In this document: piece after piece, positions 34,023 to 40,738 of the stretch
Layout of the letters: every line of letters starts with the position of its first letter
Position numbering within the stretch: position 1 is the first letter of the stretch
DNA from: Corynebacterium incognita
GTDB lineage: Bacteria > Actinomycetota > Actinomycetes > Mycobacteriales > Mycobacteriaceae
Length of the DNA stretch: 64,000 nt
NCBI RefSeq assembly: GCF_014217255.1
Contig: NZ_CP059404.1
Location: forward strand, 1,798,001 to 1,862,000
Reading direction: 5' to 3'
Notes under the pieces: generated by a model
What the model was told of the DNA's origin: nothing
Databases searched by the model: none
The model's input: only the letters and a program-made list of their open reading frames with translations
Position numbers and translations under genes: made by a program

Positions 34023-34346
34023 TCAGGCGGTGCCGTGGTCGGTGCGGTGGTGCTCGGGGGATGCGGGAGGGCAGCAGTCGTCGGTCCTGCGGCGTTTTCG
34101 CTGCCTGGTGACGGCGATGATCCCGGCCAGGAGCACCGTGGCGGCCGCGAGTAACACGAGGGGATTTGAGAAGAATCCGGCGATCGCGCCGAGGGCTCCG
34201 GCGGCGATGAGGATGGGTCCTGCGCAGCACAGGATCATGGCCGCTGCTATGCCGATTCCTGCGACCAGTGTGTGGTATCGCCCGGGGCGACCGGTCTGCC
34301 GGACGGGTTGATGGCCGGTGTCTGGCTGTTCTGGGTGCTGGGTCAT
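34023..34346 (-). CDS. Mercuric ion transporter, MerT/MerF-like
   Basis: Small inner-membrane protein of 107 residues with two helices (about 27–55 and 60–78). The vicinal cysteine pair expected for Hg(II) uptake is in helix 1 (MILCCAGPILIAAGALGAIA), and a second pair (DDCCPP) lies in the C-terminal tail. Two helices with two Cys pairs is closer to MerF/MerH-type importers than to three-helix MerT. AAGGAC precedes the ATG. It delivers Hg(II) to MerA. No separate MerP is present. Confidence 0.82.
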   Translation of the reverse strand: MTQHPEQPDTGHQPVRQTGRPGRYHTLVAGIGIAAAMILCCAGPILIAAGALGAIAGFFSNPLVLLAAATVLLAGIIAVTRQRKRRRTDDCCPPASPEHHRTDHGTA

Positions 34347-34364
34347 GTCATGTCCTTTTAAAGC

Positions 34365-35018
34365 TCAGCAGCAGGAGTCCTGCGCCGCGGGGGCCCGCGT
34401 GGCGGCCGCGGCGAGGAGGGCGGAGGCCATGGCGGCACCGGCCCGGTGTGCCGCCTCGATGTCCAGGACTTCGCCGTCGGGATGGGAATCCAACCACGGC
34501 TGGGCGTCCTCGCGGGAGGCGAAGTAGTGGACCTGGTTGCAGAACGATGACCGCACCGGCCCCGTGCCCGGGTGGCTGATGATGGACACGACGGCGGTGG
34601 CCGGCTGCACGGAGGTCACCGTGCCGTCCGCGCCCGTCATCACCCGGATGAGGGTCCCGCTACCCGGGGAGGTCGACTCAATGGTTGCGGCCTTCCCGAT
34701 CAGGGCCGGGAAGAAGAGGGTGTCCAGGGCGCACCAGGTGTAGAGCTGTTCCCCGGCCAGGGTGAAGCGATGCGGGGTGGGCCGCATCGTCAGGGCCAGG
34801 CCGATGATGCGGCCCTCGTCGTCGTACTCGGTGTCCGGGACGGCGGCCAGTCCCTGCCGGACCGTGTCTTCGCTCCGGCCACTGGCGGTGGCCAGTTCGG
34901 CGACCGTGACGGGCTCGCCCTCGGCCAGGAGCCGCAGCAGCGGCACGAACAATTCCGGGTCTATTCCGGAGCGCGCGGGGGACAACAGATAGGTGAGGGC
35001 CTGGTCGGTGGCGGTCAT
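34365..35018 (-). CDS. merB: Alkylmercury (organomercurial) lyase MerB
   Basis: Enzyme of 217 residues that breaks the C–Hg bond and gives Hg(II) to MerA. The catalytic triad of the family is seen at C96 and D99 (YTWCALDTLFF) and C160 (SSFCNQVHYF), almost exactly the positions known for R831b MerB. An N-terminal winged-helix-like part with SGRSEDTVRQGL precedes it. A C-terminal CC (DSCC) may help transfer mercury. It lies 34 bp after merA with AAAGGAATG before its ATG. Its presence makes this a broad-spectrum mer operon. Confidence 0.93.
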   Translation of the reverse strand: MTATDQALTYLLSPARSGIDPELFVPLLRLLAEGEPVTVAELATASGRSEDTVRQGLAAVPDTEYDDEGRIIGLALTMRPTPHRFTLAGEQLYTWCALDTLFFPALIGKAATIESTSPGSGTLIRVMTGADGTVTSVQPATAVVSIISHPGTGPVRSSFCNQVHYFASREDAQPWLDSHPDGEVLDIEAAHRAGAAMASALLAAAATRAPAAQDSCC

Positions 35019-35052
35019 CGCATTCCTTTGCTTCGGTAGTGGGGGCTGCAGC

Positions 35053-36477
35053 TCAGGCGCAGCAGGAGAGCTTGGAGACGTCGGTGTTGAAGGCCTTGGC
35101 GGCGATCCTGATGCCCTCGGCCATCGTCAGGTAGGGGCTCCAGGCGGCGGCGACCTGCGCGGTGGTCATGCCCGCTTCGAGGATGTAGACGCCGGCGGCG
35201 GCGATCTCCCCGGCGTCCTTGGCCACCGCGGAGAGGCCCAGGATCCGTCCGGTGTCGCGGTCCGCGACAACCTTGATGAAGCCGCGGGTGTCGCGGTTGA
35301 CCACGGCTCGCGGCACGTACTCCAGGGGGAGGACCCGGCACTCGCAGCTGATCCCGGCGGCGACAGCTTCCTTTTCCGTCATCCCGACCGCCCCGATGGC
35401 GGGACTGGTGAAGGTGACACGGGGCAGGTGCCGGTAGTCGACCTCGGCCAGGGCATCGGTGAACGCATTGTCCACGGCCAGGGCGCCGTGGGCCGCTGCG
35501 ACGTAAACGAACTCCCGATGGCCGGTCGCGTCCCCGGCGGCCCAAACCCGCGGGTTGGACGTGGCCAGGCGGGAATCGACCACGATCTCGCCGGATGCGC
35601 CGGTCTTCACCCCGACGGCGTCAAGGTCCAGTCCCTCGGTCACCGGGCGGCGGCCCAGTGCCACGAGGATGTGGGAAGCGCGGAACACCTCCTCGTCCCC
35701 GGCCACGTTTGCCGTCACCGAGACCCCGTCCGGGCCGGAGGCCACGGAGTCGGCCATGGCCCGCCGGACCACCCGGATCCCCGCGTCGGCGAACACCCCC
35801 GCCAACGCCTTGGATGCCTCCGGTTCCTCCTGCGAGGCCAACCGGGAACGGACCAGCATGGTCACCCGGGAGCCCAGCCGGGAGAAAAGCTGTGCCATCT
35901 CCAGGGCAACATAGCCTCCGCCCAGGATCAGCATTGATTCGGGCACCTCGTCCAGTTCCATCGCCGTCGTCGAGGTCAGGTACCCGGCCTCGGCCAGTCC
36001 GGGAACGGGGGGCACGTAGGGTGCGGAGCCAGTGGCCACGAGGTAGTGCCCGGCCTCGATCGTTCTCACTGCACCATCCGGGGAGATCACCCGGAGCAGC
36101 GGTGCGTCCTGGGTTCCGGTGAACGACGCGTCCCCCGAGATCATCGTCCACCCGTAGTCCGCGGCCAGATCGACGTACTTCTCCGTGCGCATGCTTTCAA
36201 CCAGCGCGGCCTTGCCCTGAATCAGGGCCGGCATGTCCACCGGGCCCGCCGAGGCCGCCACCCCAGGGAAGCGGGACGAATCCAACGCCACGTGGCGGGC
36301 CTCCGCGGCAGCCAGGAGCGCCTTCGACGGGACGCAGCCCGTGTTCACGCATGTCCCGCCCACGGTGCCGCGCTCCACCATCACGACGCGCTTGCCCAGC
36401 CCGGTGGCCCGGATCGCGGCCGCAAACGCTCCGCCGCCGGAACCAATAATCGCCAGATCGAACTTTTCGTTTGTCAT
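35053..36477 (-). CDS. merA: Mercuric reductase MerA
   Basis: FAD and NADPH-dependent enzyme reducing Hg(II) to volatile Hg(0), 474 residues. The FAD site starts GSGGGAFAAAIRA; the redox-active pair is C43/C48 (GGTCVNTGCVPSKALL); the NADPH site is SMLILGGGYVALEMAQLFSR; the C-terminal substrate cysteines are the CC of SKLSCCA. There is no N-terminal HMA domain, so this is the short form. ATG 36477 is preferred over an upstream TTG. It leads the operon from the MerR-controlled promoter. Confidence 0.95.
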   Translation of the reverse strand: MTNEKFDLAIIGSGGGAFAAAIRATGLGKRVVMVERGTVGGTCVNTGCVPSKALLAAAEARHVALDSSRFPGVAASAGPVDMPALIQGKAALVESMRTEKYVDLAADYGWTMISGDASFTGTQDAPLLRVISPDGAVRTIEAGHYLVATGSAPYVPPVPGLAEAGYLTSTTAMELDEVPESMLILGGGYVALEMAQLFSRLGSRVTMLVRSRLASQEEPEASKALAGVFADAGIRVVRRAMADSVASGPDGVSVTANVAGDEEVFRASHILVALGRRPVTEGLDLDAVGVKTGASGEIVVDSRLATSNPRVWAAGDATGHREFVYVAAAHGALAVDNAFTDALAEVDYRHLPRVTFTSPAIGAVGMTEKEAVAAGISCECRVLPLEYVPRAVVNRDTRGFIKVVADRDTGRILGLSAVAKDAGEIAAAGVYILEAGMTTAQVAAAWSPYLTMAEGIRIAAKAFNTDVSKLSCCA

Positions 36478-36520
36478 TCCAGATGTCTCTTCCCTGTGGT
36501 TCAAAAGTTCCTATGGAACC

Positions 36521-36552
36521 ATTGTGAACCTTCCAGTACAATGGAAGGTCAA
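36521..36552 (-). promoter_or_regulatory. MerR-type promoter/operator between merA and merR
   Basis: The dyad ACCTTCCA-N6-TGGAAGGT (36528–36549) lies between a -35 TTGACC and a -10 CACAAT on the minus strand, with a 20-bp spacer. Overlong spacers with a dyad inside are the signature of promoters that MerR-family activators untwist. Confidence 0.85.
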
Positions 36553-36585
36553 GTGTGGTGGCCATTGGAAGGGGAATCGGCGAAC

Positions 36586-36975
36586 ATGAGGATCGGACAG
36601 CTTGCGGAAGCAACCGGAACCACGACCAAGACCCTGCGGTTCTACGAGGGGTCGGGGCTGCTCCCTCCGGCCGAGCGATTGGCCTCCGGCTATCGGGACT
36701 ACGCCGAGGATGCCGTGGGTCGGGTCGGATTCATCCACCGGGGCCAGGCCGCCGGGCTGACCCTCGCCCAGATCCGCCAGATCCTCGACATCCGCGACGG
36801 CGGCCAGGCGCCCTGCGAGCACGTGCGCGACCTGCTTGACGTGCGCCTCGCTGAGATCGAGCAGCAGATCGCGCAGCTCTCTGTGCTGCGCGACACTATC
36901 GCGGACCTCAGACAGGACGCCGCACACCCGGACCCTGAAACGTGCAGCACCGATCAAGTGTGTAGGTACTTGTAA
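36586..36975 (+). CDS. merR: MerR-family metal-responsive regulator
   Basis: Activator/repressor of the mer promoter, 129 residues. The N-terminal winged helix is typical (MRIGQLAEATGTTTKTLRFY, then EGSGLLPP), followed by the dimerisation helix. Candidate metal ligands are C77 (APCEHV), C120 and C126 (ETCSTDQVC). The spacing (43 and 6 residues) differs from Tn501 MerR (35 and 9), so metal coordination may differ. The gene is divergent from merA over the shared operator, which argues for Hg control. ATG 36586 follows GGAAGGGGA. Confidence 0.88.
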   Translation: MRIGQLAEATGTTTKTLRFYEGSGLLPPAERLASGYRDYAEDAVGRVGFIHRGQAAGLTLAQIRQILDIRDGGQAPCEHVRDLLDVRLAEIEQQIAQLSVLRDTIADLRQDAAHPDPETCSTDQVCRYL

Positions 36976-37210
36976 TCCAATTGGGCACACCTCCTTAGCA
37001 ACCACGCTATGCGAGAGTTGCAGCTCGACGAGAGCCAGGATGACAGGATTAACCGCCAGGAGCTATCTATAAATAGGGACTATTTCTTACCTGGAAGTAA
37101 CATTTTGGCGGTTGAGGATAATACCTTTGGTGCATTTTGAGCCAAAAGCTTCTTGGCCTCTGGACTGACAGTTGCCACCACAGCACTCGCAACCAAAACT
37201 GAGCCTATAA

Positions 37211-38052
37211 GGTGCTGTTGCAAAGTTGGGGCAGTAGAAAGACCGGCGTGAAATAATCAGAGCCATGGGCATCTTCTCCGGTCGGCATTTCCCCCGTGAC
37301 ATCATCCTGTGGGCAATGCGGTGGTACTGCCGCTACGGCGTGAGCTACCGCGACCTCGAAGAAATGATGACCGAGCGGGGTGTGCCAGTCGATCACACCA
37401 CGATCTACCGCTGGGTGCAGAAATACGCCCCTGAGCTGGATAAGCAAACTCGCTGGTACCGGCAGGTACACGACTGGCAGGCCCGGTCCTGGCGGGTGGA
37501 TGAGACCTATATCCGGGTCGGCGGCAGGTGGTGCTATCTCTACCGGGCTATTACCGCCGGTGGGCAGACCTTAGACTTCTACCTCTCACCAAAACGGAAT
37601 GTGGCTGCGGCCAAGCGTTTCCTGGCCAAGACGCTGCGATCGAATACGACAGCCGGGTCCCCGCGGGTCATCAACACCGACAAGGCACCAGCTCTGGCCA
37701 AGGCAATATCCGAGCTGAAGGCGGAGGGAATCTGCCCTCAGACGGTGGAGCACCGTCAGGTGAAATACCTGAACAACGTTCTCGAGGGAGATCATGGCCG
37801 GTTGAAACGAATCCTGGGACCGAAGGGGGCGTTCAAAAATCGGACGTCTGCCTACCGGACGTTGAAAGGGATGGAAGCGATGCATTCATTGCGGAAAGGT
37901 CAGGGCACGATGTTTGCTTATGGGCCCCCAATCCGGACGCGGTGATCGTCAACCGGGTCTTCGAGACGGCCTGAGAACGCCGGCACGCAGCGGCCATCAG
38001 GAAATGAGAAACTGGGTCGTCTCGGCTCTCCGCCCAACTTTGCAACAGCACC
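37211..38052. mobile_element. IS6-family insertion sequence (IS1628 type)
   Basis: An 842-bp element with inverted repeats GGTGCTGTTGCAAAGTTGGG at both ends (left 37211–37230, right reverse complement ending 38052). It carries one transposase gene. The 8 bp next to the ends (GCCTATAA and TTCTAGAC) do not match, so there is no target duplication; this is usual where IS6 elements have made cointegrates or deletions. It sits between the mercury and cadmium modules. Confidence 0.9.
37265..37945 (+). CDS. IS6-family DDE transposase
   Basis: Transposase of 226 residues. The helix-turn-helix is in YRDLEEMMTERGVPVDHTTI; the DDE triad lies in WRVDETYIRV, VINTDKAPAL and NVLEGDHGRLKR; the family C-terminus GMEAMHSLRKGQ is intact. 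Length and motifs are those of complete IS6/IS1628-type enzymes, so it is probably active. It catalyses replicative, cointegrate-forming transposition. Confidence 0.94.
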   Translation: MGIFSGRHFPRDIILWAMRWYCRYGVSYRDLEEMMTERGVPVDHTTIYRWVQKYAPELDKQTRWYRQVHDWQARSWRVDETYIRVGGRWCYLYRAITAGGQTLDFYLSPKRNVAAAKRFLAKTLRSNTTAGSPRVINTDKAPALAKAISELKAEGICPQTVEHRQVKYLNNVLEGDHGRLKRILGPKGAFKNRTSAYRTLKGMEAMHSLRKGQGTMFAYGPPIRTR

Positions 38053-38352
38053 TTCTAGACTTAGCCACCAGCCTCAAAGAACGGCTGGAAGGGGCGGATT
38101 CTAGGGGTCATTTTTCTTTGGCTAAACGCGGTTTTAGGCCGAATTTCGGCTCTCGACCACGAGCTCTAGGCCACGGGCTTCGTCCTCGTTTGAGAACCAG
38201 CCGGTGGCCTTGGTCGGGCTACGCCGCAAGCGGTGGCGCGTTGGGGAAAGCGTCGGTGCTAGTCTCATTGCGTCCGCGGGTGAAATTGGGTAGCCGAAAG
38301 TTTAATTGCTGGGATTCTGTAAACTCTGTGTGATTAGATTCACACGCCCCGA
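38053..38352. other. Intergenic region after the IS6 element
   Basis: About 300 bases without a convincing gene. A short stem CCAGCC/GGCTGG lies at about 38068–38090. GC content drops towards 38330. Confidence 0.5.
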
Positions 38353-38426
38353 CAGCGCTCCAAAAAGACCTTCCAGGCGTTATAGGAGCCACCGATAACG
38401 CCCGGTCGGGGCCGTTTGGAACGCTG
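38353..38426 (-). terminator. Nested hairpin downstream of cadD
   Basis: Outer arms CAGCGCTCCAAA and TTTGGAACGCTG (one mismatch) enclose inner arms CCAGGCGTTAT and ATAACGCCCGG (one mismatch). It lies just after the cadD stop and probably terminates the cmtR–cadD transcript, although no long T tract is seen. A small transposable repeat is an alternative. Confidence 0.6.
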
Positions 38427-38434
38427 CCGCTACG

Positions 38435-39034
38435 TCAGAGCCCGAAGGCTCCGCCGCTGACGAGGATCACGATACCGAGGCCGATGAGAACGATGGGAAA
38501 GAGGATGTGCTCAAAGCGTTCGAGCACTTCCGCGATCGGGGGGCGGGTTGCGACGAACCTTGCCAGGGCCACCAGGACCGCAACGAGCGCGAGGAAGACA
38601 ACGCAGTAGGCGACTACTGCGAGAGGCTCCACGCTGAGGAATACAGGGGTGTAGACGCCGATATTGTCGCCACCGTTGGCAAAGGTGACGCCTGCGACCG
38701 TCCCCACGCCGACCTTCTTGCCGGCAACCTTGGCCTCGTCATCGTCGTCACCGTCTCCGCGCCAGGCCTCCCATGCGGCCCAGAGGCCGAGGCCCAGAGG
38801 GATGAGACCAAAGTATGGAATGGCTGCCGGGGGCAGAAATGCTCCGGCGCCGGTGGTCACAAGGATCGCGGCGACGAGGATGCCCGCGAATCCGAGGTAC
38901 TGGCCGGCCAGAATGCGGGCGGTGGTGCCGCGCTGGCCTGCCCCTCGCGCGAAGAAGAGGGAGAGCACGATGATGTCGTCGATGTTGGTAGCTGCGAACA
39001 GGCCTATCGCCTGCAAGACCGAGGTGAGGATCAT
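38435..39034 (-). CDS. cadD: Cadmium resistance transporter CadD
   Basis: Membrane exporter of 199 residues with five to six helices, LysE-superfamily CadD type. Family motifs are the N-terminal FAATNIDDIIVLSLFFA, the segment GQYLGFAGILVAA, and the C-terminal TFANGGDNIGVYTPVF (NGGDNIGVY). An acidic loop (DGDDDDEAK) may bind cations. The ATG overlaps the cmtR stop (ATGA). It exports Cd(II); direction and substrate are known for the family. Confidence 0.92.
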   Translation of the reverse strand: MILTSVLQAIGLFAATNIDDIIVLSLFFARGAGQRGTTARILAGQYLGFAGILVAAILVTTGAGAFLPPAAIPYFGLIPLGLGLWAAWEAWRGDGDDDDEAKVAGKKVGVGTVAGVTFANGGDNIGVYTPVFLSVEPLAVVAYCVVFLALVAVLVALARFVATRPPIAEVLERFEHILFPIVLIGLGIVILVSGGAFGL

Positions 39035-39390
39035 GCGTCCTCCCCAGCTGCGTAGCACCCGGGAAGCGTGCAGACGGGATCGATGCACGGGGCGTCTTCG
39101 TCTACTGCCAGGGTGGCATCGACCAGTGCTGTCAGTGCCTGTGCCAGGTGCGGATCGGCGATCTCGTATCGTGTCCGACGCCCCTCTGGCTCGGAGACGA
39201 CAATCCCACAATCGCGCAAGCATGTCAGGTGGTTGGACACGTTCGGGCGTGTCAGGTCCAGATCTCGGGATAGTTCCGCCGGGTAGGCGGGATGGTCGAG
39301 CAGGGTCAAGATGATCCGGGATCGAGTGGGGTCGGCCAGTGCACGACCCAGGCGGTTCATTACGTCGAGACGCGAAGCAATAGTCAGCAT
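39031..39390 (-). CDS. cmtR: Cd/Pb-sensing ArsR-family repressor CmtR
   Basis: Winged-helix repressor of 119 residues. Cysteines fall at C57, C61 and C102 (HLTCLRDCGIV, then APCIDPVC), exactly the three positions that bind Cd(II)/Pb(II) in M. tuberculosis CmtR. The recognition helix is in LSRDLDLTRPNVSNHL. It is cotranscribed with cadD and likely autoregulates through the palindrome upstream of its start. Confidence 0.95.
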   Translation of the reverse strand: MLTIASRLDVMNRLGRALADPTRSRIILTLLDHPAYPAELSRDLDLTRPNVSNHLTCLRDCGIVVSEPEGRRTRYEIADPHLAQALTALVDATLAVDEDAPCIDPVCTLPGCYAAGEDA

Positions 39391-39420
39391 GCGCTGAACT
39401 ATACAGCGATCGCTGAACTA
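39391..39420. promoter_or_regulatory. Candidate CmtR operator
   Basis: A perfect palindrome CAGCGATCGCTG (39404–39415) and a direct repeat CGCTGAACTA (39392–39401 and 39411–39420) lie within 30 bp upstream of the cmtR start. Confidence 0.65.
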
Positions 39421-39850
39421 GTCAAGTTCCGGGTAGCGGTGCAGCTGTGTGCGCTGCTGAAGAGACAGTGAAAGTAGCAGAGATGGCGCAGATTCCGGCA
39501 AAGTTGCGAAAACAGCTGAACCACGCTCGTTTCTGATGATCGGCCCATGTGCGATTTGTGCCGCGCCGAAGGCAACCGAATTGGCTCGAAGTTCCGTAGC
39601 GTTGAAAGTTTCCGCTCGAACCATAAGTCACCGGAGGTGCTCACCTTTGACGAACTTGTCGAACGTTCACCGTGGAGCGTGGAGCTTGCCGAGAGGCAGG
39701 AAGAGTCGGAAGCGGAATTTCCTGACTTCCCGTTCTCAGGAGCGCTCCTGCTCACGTCAAAAATTTACTTCTGTTGTGTAACCCGAGGCGAAACTGCGTG
39801 TAACCGGGGTGTTGCCGCGGACCTAATACATCTGGTCAGGAAGTTTCATA

Positions 39851-39877
39851 AAAGCCCCTCGTCCGTCACGGGGCTTT
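39851..39877. terminator. Hairpin, terminator-like
   Basis: AAAGCCCC pairs with GGGGCTTT around an 11-nt loop. On the minus strand it is followed by TTATG, on the plus strand by CAAG. Confidence 0.65.
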
Positions 39878-39952
39878 CAAGAAACATCTTCAATCTTTCC
39901 ACGAAACCCCCTGGCCGGCCGAAGGAAAACGGCGCTCAATAAAAGGAAACTC

Positions 39953-39985
39953 CCCTAGTGCTTCTCGTCGTTGGAAGCACTAGGG
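39953..39985. repeat. 12-bp perfect inverted repeat
   Basis: CCCTAGTGCTTC and GAAGCACTAGGG flank a 9-nt spacer. No T tract follows. Confidence 0.65.
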
Positions 39986-40066
39986 AAGAATCCATATCCG
40001 CAGTACGGGATATGCTCTTTGAAAAGCCATGCTGAGCTGCCTTCGTGAACATCACACCATCGAAAT

Positions 40067-40100
40067 CCGGAGATGGAAACCACAGAAGTTTCCACTCCGG
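40067..40100 (+). terminator. Strong rho-independent terminator of an absent gene
   Basis: CCGGAGATGGAAAC pairs with GTTTCCACTCCGG (one bulge) and is followed by TTCTTTTTATTTTT. No intact gene precedes it, so its gene was lost. Confidence 0.85.
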
Positions 40101-40335
40101 TTCTTTTTATTTTTCCTAGTCGCAGTTCTTCTGCTTAGTACGCAGCATATCCATGCTCATCAATCATGTACTGGGTAGCAGTATTTAATTCCTGCTGGGA
40201 AATATCCCGCAAACTCGGCCCCGCCGCTGACCCTCCCCAGTGGTCGTAGTAGCGGGGGTTGGGGTGGAGTTCGGATAGTCCTGCGAAGTGCTCATAGCAC
40301 TAAGGCAACCACACCCACTCCCGCTACGAAAGGCC

Positions 40336-40387
40336 AACCACACTAACCTTGTGGACAACCCGCACAGGGCTAGTGTGGTTATCCACA
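40336..40387. promoter_or_regulatory. Inverted repeat with two DnaA-box-like sites
   Basis: AACCACACTA (40336–40345) and TAGTGTGGTT (40371–40380) form a perfect 10-bp inverted repeat. Inside is TGTGGACAA (40350–40358), the complement of a DnaA box TTGTCCACA. Overlapping the right arm is TTATCCACA (40379–40387), a consensus DnaA box. It precedes a DnaQ-type exonuclease fragment. It may be part of a lost plasmid origin, or a promoter region of the dnaQ-like gene. Confidence 0.5.
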
Positions 40388-40462
40388 GAAATCCACGTTG
40401 GTTGCAGTGTTCGATAGCGTTTAGGCGGGCATGTCGGTACGGGCCTCTAGGCTTGGGGCTAT

Positions 40463-40738
40463 GGGCTTTTAGAAAACCTCCTCAACCGCTACGTCCCGCG
40501 CACACCGGGCAAGCCGGTCTTTGCGGTCATTGATACCGAAACCACCGGCTTTAACAAGCGTTACGACCGCATCATTGGACTTGCTGCCGTGCGCGCTGAC
40601 GCATACTTCAATCCCGTTGACTCCTGGCACACATTGCTCACCCCTGACACCAACGCCGTGTTCACTACTCGGGGGACACCCCCGCCCACCTCGGCATTCA
40701 ACCCTGCTGTGGGGGTTACTCGTAGCGAAGCGAGCTGA
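40463..40738 (+). pseudogene. DnaQ-type DEDD exonuclease, N-terminal fragment
   Basis: The frame reads ENLLNRYVPRTPGKPVFAVI followed by DTETTGFNKRYDRIIGLAAV, the ExoI motif (DxE) of DnaQ-like 3'–5' exonucleases. The match ends at about residue 75 (WHTLLTPDTNAVF). The remaining codons run into the 3' end of the copper oxidase gene to a chance stop, and the other exonuclease motifs are absent. No start with an RBS is visible. The gene was cut when the copper module was inserted. Confidence 0.75.

Larger units (their letters stand above)
39421..40335. other. IS-like debris region with three hairpins and no clear gene
   Basis: A stretch of about 900 bases between cmtR and the DnaQ fragment. A plus-strand frame of 131 codons (39547–39942) begins MCDLCRAEGN but has no RBS, runs through a terminator-like hairpin and matches nothing I know, so I do not call it. 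Three hairpins are listed separately. The patchwork of terminators suggests several joined fragments. Confidence 0.5.

Noticed and set aside
38108..38150. GGGGTCATTTTTCTTTGGCT as a possible Tn3-family terminal repeat
   Set aside because: It starts with GGGG as Tn3 ends do, but does not end in the expected TAAG and no second copy is seen in the window.
39547..39942. Plus-strand frame of 131 codons
   Set aside because: No ribosome binding site, passes through a terminator-like hairpin, and no family is recognised; kept only as a possibility in the region note.
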